From CALAED01 sp035765195 (GTDB lineage: Bacteria > Actinomycetota > Actinomycetes > Streptosporangiales > Streptosporangiaceae): a stretch of 64,000 bases of DNA. Below the pieces are notes generated by a model, which saw only the letters and a program-made list of their open reading frames with translations, did not search any database and was not told where the DNA came from. The translations under genes were made by a program, and so were the position numbers. The stretch's first letter is position 1. Each line of letters starts with the position of its first letter. Where the stretch lies: positions 310,001-374,000 of the forward strand of contig DASTYC010000038.1 of the NCBI GenBank assembly GCA_035765195.1, written 5' to 3'. Positions 52,797 to 61,249 of this stretch are shown here, piece by piece.

Positions 52797-53873
52797 ATGG
52801 TGATCGTGATGGCCCCGGAGGCCACACAGGCGGATATAGACGCGGTCGTCTCGCTGGTGGAGACGGCGGGCGGCGACGCGTTCGTCAGCCGCGGCGTGAA
52901 CCGGACTATCGTCGGCCTGGTCGGCGACATCGAGCAGCTCGGCACGCTCAACCTGCGCGGGCTGGACGGGGTGAGCGACGTGCTGCGCGTCTCCGTTCCC
53001 TACAAGCTGGTCAGCCGGGAGAACCACCCGGACCGCTCGGTCATCACCGTGGGCGGAGTGCCGATCGGCCCTGGCACGATGACCCTCATCGCCGGTCCGT
53101 GCGCCGTGGAGACTCCTGATCAGACCCTGCAGGCGGCGCAGATGGCCCAGGCCGCGGGCGCCACGTTGCTGCGCGGCGGGGCGTTCAAGCCGCGCACGTC
53201 GCCGTACGCCTTCCAAGGGCTGGGCGAGACCGGGTTGAAGATCCTCGCGGCGGTGCGGGCGGAGACGGGGCTGCCGATCGTGACCGAGGTCGTCGACGCC
53301 CACGACGTCGATCTGGTCGCCTCCTACGCCGACATGCTGCAGATCGGCACCCGCAACATGCAGAACTTCGCGCTGTTGCAGGCCGTCGGCGGGGTGGGCA
53401 AGCCGGTCATGCTCAAGCGCGGCATGAACGCCACGATCGAGGAGTGGCTGATGGCGGCCGAGTACGTCGCGCAGCGCGGCAACCTCGACATCGTGCTGTG
53501 CGAGCGGGGCATCAGGACATTCGAGAAGGCCACCCGCAACACCCTGGACATCTCCGCGGTGCCGATGGCCCAGCGCCTGTCGCACCTGCCCGTCATCGTC
53601 GACCCGTCGCACTCGGGCGGCCTGCGCGAGCTCGTGCTGCCGCTGACCAGAGCCGCGATCGCCGTCGGCGCCGACGGGCTGATCATCGACGTGCATCCGC
53701 ATCCGGAGAACGCGCTGTGCGACGGCCCGCAGGCGCTCGTCGACGGCGATGTGCGCGAGCTGGCCAAGGTCGTCCGAGACCTGCCGCCCCTCGTCGGCCG
53801 CGCCCTCGCCCGGCCGCCCGAGGCCGTCACCGTCCCGGCGCCCTCCCCCGCCATGCCGGAGGCGATCGCATGA
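52797..53873 (+). CDS. aroF: 3-deoxy-7-phosphoheptulonate (DAHP) synthase, type I-beta
   Basis: DAHP synthase condenses phosphoenolpyruvate and erythrose 4-phosphate, the first step of the shikimate pathway. The N-terminal ferredoxin-like regulatory domain (1-70) marks the type I-beta subfamily. The barrel has LIAGPCAVE, GGAFKPRTSPYAFQG, QIGTRNMQNFALL, LKRGM and DPSHSGG with metal ligands. The protein has 358 residues; a start at the ATG four codons later is possible. It is controlled by the upstream leader peptide and attenuator. Confidence 0.96.
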   Translation: MVIVMAPEATQADIDAVVSLVETAGGDAFVSRGVNRTIVGLVGDIEQLGTLNLRGLDGVSDVLRVSVPYKLVSRENHPDRSVITVGGVPIGPGTMTLIAGPCAVETPDQTLQAAQMAQAAGATLLRGGAFKPRTSPYAFQGLGETGLKILAAVRAETGLPIVTEVVDAHDVDLVASYADMLQIGTRNMQNFALLQAVGGVGKPVMLKRGMNATIEEWLMAAEYVAQRGNLDIVLCERGIRTFEKATRNTLDISAVPMAQRLSHLPVIVDPSHSGGLRELVLPLTRAAIAVGADGLIIDVHPHPENALCDGPQALVDGDVRELAKVVRDLPPLVGRALARPPEAVTVPAPSPAMPEAIA

Positions 53874-53886
53874 TCGACCGCGGTGG

Positions 53887-53892
53887 TAGGGT
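53887..53892 (+). promoter_or_regulatory. -10 element of the second leaderless leader transcript
   Basis: TAGGGT (TANNNT) lies 14-19 bp after the aroF stop and exactly 7 nt before the ATG of the second leader peptide. This is the same spacing as at 52636. The -35 region would lie inside the end of aroF and is not obvious. Confidence 0.45.
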
Positions 53893-53899
53893 CTGCCGC

Positions 53900-53941
53900 A
53901 TGACGTACTGGCACGCTGTGACACCCCCACCCGCCTCCTGA
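53900..53941 (+). CDS. Second aromatic leader peptide, upstream of the EamA transporter
   Basis: A 13-codon frame encodes MTYWHAVTPPPAS, with adjacent Tyr and Trp codons 3 and 4. It lies 26 bp after aroF. It is followed by two inverted repeats and then the EamA transporter gene, and is preceded by TANNNT-N7 as in the first leader. It probably senses Tyr or Trp supply. A chance short ORF cannot be excluded, but the repeated layout argues against it. Confidence 0.55.
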   Translation: MTYWHAVTPPPAS

Positions 53942-53970
53942 CCGGGGCGCGGCGGCCTTCATCCCTTCCT

Positions 53971-54035
53971 GACCACCCGGGCGACCGGGTCGTCTAGACG
54001 CGCCTCGGAACCGAGTCCATTCCGGTTCGAGTTTC
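53971..54035 (+). terminator. Putative attenuator hairpins upstream of the EamA gene
   Basis: Hairpin A pairs GAC-C-ACCCGG with CCGGGT-C-GTC (53971-53994, GCGA loop, one C:C mismatch). Hairpin B pairs CTCGGAACCG (54004-54013) with CGGTTCGAG (54023-54031) with one bulged G and is followed directly by TTTC. B ends just before the AGGAG ribosome site (54036) of the GTG at 54050. This fits a terminator or ribosome-site control following the Tyr-Trp leader. Confidence 0.45.
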
Positions 54036-54049
54036 AGGAGCGTCCGCGC

Positions 54050-55045
54050 GTGTCATCGTCTTCCTCCTCCTCCCCTTCTTCTTCGGCGTCTTCGGCGTCT
54101 TCGTTCTCGTCGTCGGGGTCGCCGGGGTCGCCGACATCTGCCGGCTCTGCGGCGCGTCCGGCCGCACGTCCCGGCGGCGGGATGTACATCCTGCTGGCCG
54201 CGTCGCTGTGGGGCACGACCGGAACGGCCCGTACGTTCGCGCCCGCCGAGGCGACCCCCGTGTCGGTGGGCGCGGCCCGCATCATCCTCGGCGGGCTGCT
54301 GCTGGTCGTGATCGCGCTGCACCGCGGCGGGCTGCGCCGCCTGCTGGCCCGCGGCCCGGCCACCTGGGCCGTGCTCGGCGCGGGCGCGATCTGCGCGGCC
54401 ATCTACCAGGTGGCCTTCTTCGCCGCGGTCGCGAGGACCGGCGTCGCGACGGGCACGGTCGTGACGATCGGCAGCGCCCCCGCGTTCGCCGGTCTGCTCG
54501 CCAAGCTGCTCAGGTCGGGGCCGCTGCCTCGGCGCTGGCTCGTCTCGACGGCGGGCGCCGTGATCGGATGCGCGGCGCTGGTGAGCGGCGGCCGGGCCGC
54601 GGGTGTCGAGCCCATCGGCGTCGGCCTCGCCCTGCTGGCCGGGCTCGGCTACGCCTTGTACGCCACCACGGCATCGTCCTTCATCATCCGCGGTGAGGAC
54701 GACCGGGCCGTCGTGGCCGCCCTGTTCGGCGGCGCGGCACTGGTGCTGCTGCCCGTCCTGCTCGCCGGCTCCCCCGGCTGGCTGCTGACGGGACGCGGCA
54801 TCGGCGTGACGCTCTACCTGGGCGGGCTCACGACCGCGGTCGGGTACGTGCTGTACGCGCGCGGGCTGCGGACCACGCCGGCGGCGGCCGCCACCACGCT
54901 GACCCTCGCCGAGCCCGCCGTGGCCGCGCTGCTCGGCCTCGTCGTGCTGGGCGAGCATCTCGGCGGCGTGGCCGTCGCCGGCCTCGTCCTGCTCGCGGGG
55001 AGCCTGCTGTCGCTCATCCGGCGGCAGCCCCCGCCGCGAACATGA
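54050..55045 (+). CDS. EamA/DMT-family transporter (putative aromatic exporter)
   Basis: The 331-residue protein has ten hydrophobic helices in two EamA repeats, the drug/metabolite transporter fold. Members include aromatic amino acid exporters such as YddG. The leader peptide suggests an aromatic substrate, but this is inference. The GTG start with AGGAG 9 nt upstream yields a 44-residue Ser/Pro/Gly-rich tail (SSSSSSPSSSASSASSFSSS). A start at the ATG at 54182 would remove it. Confidence 0.88.
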   Translation: MSSSSSSSPSSSASSASSFSSSGSPGSPTSAGSAARPAARPGGGMYILLAASLWGTTGTARTFAPAEATPVSVGAARIILGGLLLVVIALHRGGLRRLLARGPATWAVLGAGAICAAIYQVAFFAAVARTGVATGTVVTIGSAPAFAGLLAKLLRSGPLPRRWLVSTAGAVIGCAALVSGGRAAGVEPIGVGLALLAGLGYALYATTASSFIIRGEDDRAVVAALFGGAALVLLPVLLAGSPGWLLTGRGIGVTLYLGGLTTAVGYVLYARGLRTTPAAAATTLTLAEPAVAALLGLVVLGEHLGGVAVAGLVLLAGSLLSLIRRQPPPRT

Positions 55046-55090
55046 TCATGACGGCGGGATGTTCCTGAAAGATCGGGGAAGGAAAGGCAC

Positions 55091-56521
55091 ATGCTTCCGG
55101 ATCCTCCGTGTCGGCGCGGCGAGTTCGTGGTCGTCGCCAACCGCCTTCCCGTCGACCGGGTCGACGACCCCGGCGGCGGGACGGCGTGGCGGCGCAGCCC
55201 CGGCGGTCTCGTCACGGCGATCGCGCCCGTACTGCAACGCCGCGAGGGCGTCTGGCTGGGCTGGCCGGGCGCCCCCGGCGAGACGCTCGAACCGTTCACC
55301 CACGACGGGATGTCGCTGGTCCCGATCCCGCTGTCGGCGCGCGAGGTCGAGCTCTACTACGAGGGGTTCTCCAACGCCACGCTCTGGCCGCTCTACCACG
55401 ACGTGGTGGCCCGGCCGGTCTACGACCGCAGCTACTGGGAGTCCTACGTGCGGGTCAACGAGCGCTTCGCGCAGGCCGCCGCCGCCGCGGCCGCGCCCGG
55501 CGCCGTCGTCTGGGTGCAGGACTACCAGCTGCAGCTGGTGCCGGCCATGTTGCGGGCGCTGCGCCCCGATCTGCGCATCGGCTTCTTCCTGCACATCCCG
55601 TTCCCGCCCTACGAGCTGTTCCAGCAGCTGCCGTGGCGGCGCCAGATCCTTGACGGGCTGCTCGGCGCCGACCTCGTCGGCTTCCAGCACGCCGGTGCGG
55701 TCTCCAACTTCATCCGGCTGTGCCGCAGGCTGTGCGACCTGCGTGCGCAGTCGGGCCGGGTGTACACCGAAGACGGGCGGGTGGTGCACGCCCACGCCTT
55801 CCCCATCTCGGTCGATGTCGAGCAGCTGGCCGAGCTGGTGGCCGACCCGCGGACCCGGCAGCGCGCCGAGGAGATCCGCGCCGATCTGGGCAACCCCGCC
55901 AAGCTGCTGCTCGGCGTCGACCGCCTCGACTACACGAAGGGCATCTGGCAGCGGCTGCAGGCGTTCGGCGAGCTGTTCGAGGAGGAGGAGATCAAGCCGA
56001 ACGAGGCGGTGTTCGTCCAGATCGCCACGCCGAGCCGGGAGCGGGTCGAGCAGTACCGGCTGCTCCGCGACGAGATCGAGCAGCAGGTGGGCCGGCTCAA
56101 CGGCCTGCACGCCGAGCTCGGCACCCCGATCGTGCACTACCAGCACACCTCCTACACCAGGGAGGAGCTCACCGCGCTCTACCTCGCCGCGGACGTGATG
56201 GTGGTGACGCCGCTGCGCGACGGCATGAACCTGGTCGCCAAGGAGTACGTGGCGTGCCGCGAGGACCACACCGGGGCGCTCGTGCTCAGCGAGTTCGCCG
56301 GCGCCGCCGCGGAGCTGCGACGCGCCTTCCTGGTCAACCCCTACGACATCGAGGGGCTGAAGCGCGCGCTGCTCAACGCGATGCGGTCGACTCCCGCCGA
56401 GCTGTCCAGGCGCATGCGTTCGATGCGCCGGCGCGTGATCGAGCACGACGTCGACGTCTGGGCGAAGAACTTCCTCGCCGCGTTGGAGAACCCTCAGGCC
56501 GCGGGAGTCGCCTCTTCGTAG
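55091..56521 (+). CDS. otsA: Trehalose-6-phosphate synthase
   Basis: OtsA transfers glucose from an NDP-glucose to glucose 6-phosphate. GT20 features: VVVANRLPVDR near the N-terminus, VWVQDYQLQLVP, GFFLHIPFPP, LLGVDRLDYTKGI and TPLRDGMNLVAKEYVA. The protein has 476 residues. No otsB phosphatase is adjacent. The last 28 bp overlap the 3' end of thiI on the opposite strand. Confidence 0.95.
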   Translation: MLPDPPCRRGEFVVVANRLPVDRVDDPGGGTAWRRSPGGLVTAIAPVLQRREGVWLGWPGAPGETLEPFTHDGMSLVPIPLSAREVELYYEGFSNATLWPLYHDVVARPVYDRSYWESYVRVNERFAQAAAAAAAPGAVVWVQDYQLQLVPAMLRALRPDLRIGFFLHIPFPPYELFQQLPWRRQILDGLLGADLVGFQHAGAVSNFIRLCRRLCDLRAQSGRVYTEDGRVVHAHAFPISVDVEQLAELVADPRTRQRAEEIRADLGNPAKLLLGVDRLDYTKGIWQRLQAFGELFEEEEIKPNEAVFVQIATPSRERVEQYRLLRDEIEQQVGRLNGLHAELGTPIVHYQHTSYTREELTALYLAADVMVVTPLRDGMNLVAKEYVACREDHTGALVLSEFAGAAAELRRAFLVNPYDIEGLKRALLNAMRSTPAELSRRMRSMRRRVIEHDVDVWAKNFLAALENPQAAGVASS

Positions 56522-57795
56522 GCGGGGCGGTGTTCCTGAGTCGCCCCCGCGAGCTGTTCGGCGACCTCGCCCGCGTCCAGCCGGCGTTCGATCTGCCGCA
56601 GGTCGTCGATCTTCGCGCGGGTCTCGGCGCGCCGCGGGGTCAACAGCGTGCAGCAGTCCTCGTCGGGCAGCTCGGAGATCGCGAGCGTGCGGATGCGCCG
56701 CGCCTCGATCATGATCTCGGCCTTGTCCATGCCGATGAGCGGCCGCAGGATCGGCAGCTCCACGGCGTCGTCGAGGGCGGTGATGTTGGCCAGCGTCTGG
56801 CTGCTCACCTGGCCGAGCGAGTCGCCGGTGACGAGCGTGGCGCCGCCGAGCCGCCGCGCCAGCACCTGCCCGGTCTTGAGCATCAGCCGCCGCTGGGCGA
56901 TGATCTGCAGCCGGTCGGCGCCCGAGGACCTGATCCGCTGCTGGGCCTTGCCGAACGGCACGACGAACAGCCGCGACCCGCCCTGGAACTTGTCCAGCTC
57001 GCGGACCAGCGCGTACGCCTTGTAGATCGACTCGGGACCGGTGAACGGCATGCCGGAAAAGTGCAGGAAGTCGAGCCGGAGGCCGCGCCGCATCATCCGG
57101 TAGGCGGCGACCGGCGAGTCGATGCCGCCGGACATCAGCACCAGGCCGCGCCCGCTCATCCCGACGGGCAGCCCGCCCTGTCCCGGCGTCCCGTCGGTGA
57201 AGACGAACACCTCGCGCTGGTCGACCTCGATGGACACCGTGATCTCGGGGTGCTTGAGGTTGACCGGCAGGGCGTACCGCTCCTGAACGGCGGCGCCCAC
57301 CAGCGTGTTGAGGTCGGAGGAGCGCACCGGGAACCGCTTGTCGCGGCGCCGCGACTTGATCGCGAACGGCGGCTTGCGGCTCAGCGCGGGATGCTGGGAG
57401 ACGAGATCGAGTGCGGCGCGCAGCGTGGCGTCGACGTCCTTGGCCACCCGCCAGGCCCGGTGCACCCACACGATGCCCATGACGTCGCCGAGGCGGCGCG
57501 CGACCGCGTCGACGTCCTCGACGGTGCCGCGGTCGGGCCTGACCACGATCACGCCTTCGCGTTGCCAGACGTGAATCGGGATGCCAAGGCCCTTGACCGC
57601 CGCGCGGATGTTGTTTTGCAGCCGTCGCTCGAACAACTCGCGGTTCTTGCCCTTCAGGACCACCTCGCCCAGCTTGAGCAGCACGCACGGCTCCCCGGCG
57701 ACCGGCAGGGGCGCCGCCGCGGCGGCCGCGCCGGGTGCGTCCGCCGGAGACTGGCGGGGCCGCTGACCGCGAGCGGGGGCATCGAGCGTGGGCAT
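56494..57795 (-). CDS. thiI: tRNA 4-thiouridine synthetase ThiI
   Basis: ThiI makes 4-thiouridine in tRNA and can supply sulfur to thiamine synthesis. It has an N-terminal ferredoxin-like and THUMP domain (about 35-210) and the PP-loop ATP-pyrophosphatase motif SGGIDSP (222-228). There is no C-terminal rhodanese domain, so sulfur must come by a different route from E. coli ThiI. The protein has 433 residues, with an Ala/Pro-rich N-terminal tail of about 30. Confidence 0.94.
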   Translation of the reverse strand: MPTLDAPARGQRPRQSPADAPGAAAAAAPLPVAGEPCVLLKLGEVVLKGKNRELFERRLQNNIRAAVKGLGIPIHVWQREGVIVVRPDRGTVEDVDAVARRLGDVMGIVWVHRAWRVAKDVDATLRAALDLVSQHPALSRKPPFAIKSRRRDKRFPVRSSDLNTLVGAAVQERYALPVNLKHPEITVSIEVDQREVFVFTDGTPGQGGLPVGMSGRGLVLMSGGIDSPVAAYRMMRRGLRLDFLHFSGMPFTGPESIYKAYALVRELDKFQGGSRLFVVPFGKAQQRIRSSGADRLQIIAQRRLMLKTGQVLARRLGGATLVTGDSLGQVSSQTLANITALDDAVELPILRPLIGMDKAEIMIEARRIRTLAISELPDEDCCTLLTPRRAETRAKIDDLRQIERRLDAGEVAEQLAGATQEHRPAYEEATPAA

Positions 57796-57936
57796 GCGTC
57801 GACCTCCAGTGGACTATCGGGCGTACGTTCCAGTGTCGCCTACCCGCGCGCGTGCCGCGACCGGGAAACGTGCGCTGCGCGATGATGTTCCTTCGCGACC
57901 GCCGCAGGTGAGCGCACCGCGGTTACGCTGACGGCC

Positions 57937-58977
57937 ATGCCCCCCGCGATCCATCCCCGCTGGAAGGTGCTCGCGGAGCCGCGCGTCCGGCCGATCGTCG
58001 AACTGCCGTGGTATCCGCCCGCTCTGGCGAACAGCGCCGTGCTGCTCCGCCACCCCTGGCTGTACGGCGCGCTGGTGCCGCTGCGCGTCGGCGGCCTGCT
58101 GCGGTTCCGGCTGCGCCCGCCCGACCGCGAGTTGCTGATTTTGCGCACGGGCTGGAACTGCGGCGGCTACTACGACTGGGGTCATCACGTGAACGCCGGG
58201 TTGCTGCTCGGCCGGGACTGGGCCTACATCAAGCGCGTCGCGCGCGGCCCGGACGCGCCCGGCTGGCAGACCCGCGAGATCGTGTTGCTGTCCGCCGCCG
58301 ACGAACTGTTCCACGACCAGGCGGTCTCGGCCGCGACGTGGAAGGCGCTGGCGGAGACGCTCGGCGGCCGCGCGCGCGTCGACGCGTGCCTGCTGGTGGG
58401 CCTGCACGAGATGGGCGCGATGCTGGCGCGCAGCCTGGGCGTTCCCTTCGACGGCTGGAGCAGCCTGCCGCTGCGCCTGCCCCCGCCGGCCGCGCCCGAC
58501 CCGCCCCGGCGGCCCCCGCCCACGCCGCCGCGACGGGTGGATACGCCGCCCCCCGGGCCGGGCGCGCCGGCGCTGTCGTGGTTCCCCCTCAGCCCGCGGG
58601 CCCGCACGCTGTTGCTGGCGCATCCGTGGATCGTGCCGAGCGGACGGTTGTTCGCGCGGCTGGTGCGGGGACGGCTGTCGTTCGTCGGCCCCGATTGCGA
58701 CCTGGTGCTGCGCCGCACGCTGGTCAACTGCGGTACGGACCGGCCGTGGGCGAAGCAGGAGTGGTCGCTGCGCCCGGCGCCGGGGCAGGCGGGCTCGCGG
58801 GCCAGGGCGCTGGTGCGCGCGGCCGACGAGTTGCACCACGACAGGTTCATCTCCGACGCCACGTGGGCGGAGCTCACCGGCTTCCTCGACGAGCGCAGGC
58901 TGATCGAGCTGTGCTTCGTGGTCGGCGCCTACCGGACGCTCGCCATGACGCTGAACACGCTGGACACGCACATCTAA
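57937..58977 (+). CDS. Tandem carboxymuconolactone decarboxylase/AhpD-like protein
   Basis: The 346-residue protein contains two copies of an AhpD/CMD-like domain (about 40-175 and 205-345) joined by a Pro-rich linker (PPPAAPDPPRRPPPTPPRR). Copy 1 has RELLILRTGWNCGGYYDWGHH with an AAD-type helix (SAADELFHDQ). Copy 2 has RRTLVNCGTDRPWAKQEW and RAADELHHDRFI. Each keeps a single cysteine rather than the CxxC of active AhpD. The reaction is unknown. It is convergent with pfkA. Confidence 0.82.
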   Translation: MPPAIHPRWKVLAEPRVRPIVELPWYPPALANSAVLLRHPWLYGALVPLRVGGLLRFRLRPPDRELLILRTGWNCGGYYDWGHHVNAGLLLGRDWAYIKRVARGPDAPGWQTREIVLLSAADELFHDQAVSAATWKALAETLGGRARVDACLLVGLHEMGAMLARSLGVPFDGWSSLPLRLPPPAAPDPPRRPPPTPPRRVDTPPPGPGAPALSWFPLSPRARTLLLAHPWIVPSGRLFARLVRGRLSFVGPDCDLVLRRTLVNCGTDRPWAKQEWSLRPAPGQAGSRARALVRAADELHHDRFISDATWAELTGFLDERRLIELCFVVGAYRTLAMTLNTLDTHI

Positions 58978-59008
58978 CCGGCGGCCGGCCCGAGCCGGGG
59001 CGCGGAGA

Positions 59009-60034
59009 CTAGCCGAAGAAGATCTCGGCCTCGGCGTAGCGCTCTTCGGGCACCACCTTGAGCTGGTCGGTCGCCGCGCTCAGCTCGGCGAGCACGATCT
59101 CGGTGCCGTGCAAGGCCACCATCTTCCCGAAGTCGCCCGACCGCACCGCGTCGATGGCCTGGAGGCCGAAGCGGGTGGCCAGCACGCGGTCGAACGCGGT
59201 CGGGGTGCCGCCGCGCTGGATGTGCCCGAGGACCGTGGTGCGCGCCTCCTTGCCGGTGCGCTTTTCGATCTCGGCGGCAAGGCGCTCGCCGATGCCGCCC
59301 AGCCGGACGTGGCCGAAGGCGTCGAGCTCGCCGGTTTGCAGCTCCATCTGCCCGTCGAGCGGATGGGCTCCCTCGGCGACGACGATGATCGGCGCGTAGC
59401 GGGTCTTGAAGCGGCTCTCGACGTAGGCGCAGACCTTGTCGATGTCGAACGGCTTTTCCGGGATCAAGATGACGTTGGCGCCGGCGGCGAGACCGGCGTG
59501 CAGCGCGATCCAGCCCGCGTGCCGCCCCATGACCTCGCAGATCAGCGCGCGGTGGTGGGACTCGGCGGTGGTGTGCAGCCGGTCGATCGCCTCCATCGCG
59601 ATGTTCACCGCGGTGTCGAAGCCGAAGGTGTAGTCGGTGGCGTTCAGATCGTTGTCGATGGTCTTGGGCACCCCGACGACCTTCACGCCGTTGTCGTACA
59701 GCTGCCGCGCGACCCCCAGGGTGTCCTCGCCGCCGATGGCGATCAGCGCGTCGACGCCCAGCCCCGCGAGGTTGTCCTTGATGCGGTCGATGCCGCCCTC
59801 GACCTTGATCGGGTTGGTCCGCGACGAGCCGAGGATCGTGCCGCCGCGGGGCAGGATGCCGCGCACCGCCTGGACGTCGAGGGCGATCGTGTCGCCTTCG
59901 AGCGGACCCCGCCAGCCGTCGCGGAACCCGATGAACTCAAATCCGTAGACCTGCACGCCTTTGCGCACCACGGCGCGGATCACTGCGTTGAGACCGGGAC
60001 AGTCGCCGCCCCCGGTCAGCACTCCGACGCGCAT
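59009..60034 (-). CDS. pfkA: 6-phosphofructokinase, probably pyrophosphate-dependent type
   Basis: The 341-residue protein phosphorylates fructose 6-phosphate. The N-terminus MRVGVLTGGGDCPGLNAVIR and PKTIDNDL are conserved. At the two donor-selecting positions it has Asp104 (GGEDT) and Lys124 (PKTIDND). These are the residues of pyrophosphate-dependent actinomycete enzymes such as that of Amycolatopsis methanolica. ATP enzymes have Gly at both. GGAGG 8 nt upstream decides the ATG at 60034 over those at 60040 and 60049. A DasR-like palindrome lies 118 bp upstream. Confidence 0.94.
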   Translation of the reverse strand: MRVGVLTGGGDCPGLNAVIRAVVRKGVQVYGFEFIGFRDGWRGPLEGDTIALDVQAVRGILPRGGTILGSSRTNPIKVEGGIDRIKDNLAGLGVDALIAIGGEDTLGVARQLYDNGVKVVGVPKTIDNDLNATDYTFGFDTAVNIAMEAIDRLHTTAESHHRALICEVMGRHAGWIALHAGLAAGANVILIPEKPFDIDKVCAYVESRFKTRYAPIIVVAEGAHPLDGQMELQTGELDAFGHVRLGGIGERLAAEIEKRTGKEARTTVLGHIQRGGTPTAFDRVLATRFGLQAIDAVRSGDFGKMVALHGTEIVLAELSAATDQLKVVPEERYAEAEIFFG

Positions 60035-60151
60035 GCCCATGTCCTCCATCTAACGGGCCTTCCAGCGTTTACCTCGCCAGCCTAGTGGCGCGGACCGGGC
60101 CGCATCGAACACCACGCGAAGAGGGTTCGACGCGGTCAAGTTGCTCTCAAT

Positions 60152-60163
60152 TGGTCTAGACCA
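60152..60163. promoter_or_regulatory. DasR-like (dre) palindrome upstream of pfkA
   Basis: TGGTCTAGACCA is a perfect 12-bp palindrome and the core of the DasR responsive element of streptomycetes (ACTGGTCTAGACCA(C/G)T); the flanks here are AT and TA. It lies 118 bp upstream of pfkA in the only intergenic region of that gene. A GntR/HutC regulator responding to aminosugar phosphates may control glycolytic flux here. Confidence 0.65.
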
Positions 60164-60196
60164 TACCGCAGCAGAAGTGGCGCCGGGGCGGCGACG

Positions 60197-60210
60197 GTTA
60201 CATCTGTAAC
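60197..60210. promoter_or_regulatory. Second inverted repeat upstream of pfkA
   Basis: GTTACA-TC-TGTAAC is a perfect palindrome 34 bp from the DasR-like site, at the edge of an AT-rich stretch (60207-60244) that probably holds the pfkA promoter. The cognate regulator is unknown. Confidence 0.45.
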
Positions 60211-60288
60211 GGGCCTACTTATAACAATTCTCTAACGTTCTTTTCGCAGACCTGATCGTGAAACGGGGGCTCGCGCTGTTACTCGCCG

Positions 60289-61050
60289 CTAGGTGTCCCG
60301 GCCGGATGCGGCATCGGGTTCGCCGTCCGCCGGATCGTGCAGGGCGTGCAGGGGGTCTTCCTGAGGCTGGGTCGCGCCCTGCAACTCGGCCTTGACCTCC
60401 GCGGCGTACCTGTCGACGTACTCCTGACCGGACAGCCGCTGCAGCGCCCGCATGATCTCGTCGGTGATCGTGCGCAGGACCTCGCGGTCCTCCTCCATCC
60501 CGTAGTACTGGGAGAAGTCGAGCGGCCGGCCGAACCGCACCCCTGGCCGGATGCCCAGCTTGGGCTTTTCGCCCGTCGGCATCAGCTCGTAGGTGTTGAT
60601 CATGGCCATCGGTATCACGGGGACGCGCGCCTCGAGGGCGAGCCGGGCCACGCCGGTCTTCCCGCGGTAGAGCCGGTTGTCCGGGGCCCGGGTGCCCTCG
60701 GGATAGATCCCGAGCAGCTTCCCCTCGTTGAGTACGCGCAGCCCGGTGTGCAGCGCCGCCTCGCTGGCCTTGCCGCCGGTGCGATCCAGCGGGATCACGC
60801 CCACGCCCTGGAAGAACGCCTTGGTGAGCAACCCTTTGACGCCGCGGCCGGTGAAGTACTCGGCCTTGCCCAAAAAGACGACCCGCCGACGCAGCGGCAG
60901 CGGCCCGAAGAAATGGTCGGCGAACGAGAGATGGTTGCTAGCCAAGATCGCCGGGCCGCGCCGAGGCACGTTCTCCACGTCCTCCGCCCAGGGTCGCCAC
61001 ACCAGGCGCAGGATCGGGGCCAAGATGGCCTTGACTATCCACCAAGCCAT
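60289..61050 (-). CDS. 1-acyl-sn-glycerol-3-phosphate acyltransferase family protein (PlsC-like)
   Basis: PlsC-type enzymes acylate lysophosphatidic acid or related lipids at the membrane. The 253-residue protein has the catalytic NHLSFAD (H-x4-D) and the substrate motif PEGTRAPD, with an N-terminal hydrophobic segment. The C-terminal 40 residues are acidic and probably disordered. It lies upstream of pfkA on the same strand, separated by 254 bp. Confidence 0.93.
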   Translation of the reverse strand: MAWWIVKAILAPILRLVWRPWAEDVENVPRRGPAILASNHLSFADHFFGPLPLRRRVVFLGKAEYFTGRGVKGLLTKAFFQGVGVIPLDRTGGKASEAALHTGLRVLNEGKLLGIYPEGTRAPDNRLYRGKTGVARLALEARVPVIPMAMINTYELMPTGEKPKLGIRPGVRFGRPLDFSQYYGMEEDREVLRTITDEIMRALQRLSGQEYVDRYAAEVKAELQGATQPQEDPLHALHDPADGEPDAASGRDT

Positions 61051-61249
61051 GGCTTGTCACCTTCCAGGACGCGTTTGCCGCGCGCCCGAGTTGAAGCACA
61101 TCTTCCCACCCCAGCCCCTATCCGCCCACAGATTCGTCATGACCCCGCGGGGATGATCGTTTTCTTGCGCTCGCGCCCCCGAGCCGCGCATGCGACGATT
61201 CGAGCCGTAGGCTCATTGAGGTAGCCGGATCGAGGGAAGCGGAGGCCCA

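Noticed and set aside
54004..54035. A GGTTCGAGT motif resembling a tRNA T-loop.
   Set aside because: No matching T-stem, anticodon arm or acceptor stem can be formed. It is better explained as the hairpin before the EamA gene.
54034..54402. Minus-strand frame encoding a Glu/Asp-rich peptide.
   Set aside because: It is the antisense of the Ser-rich codons of the EamA N-terminus.
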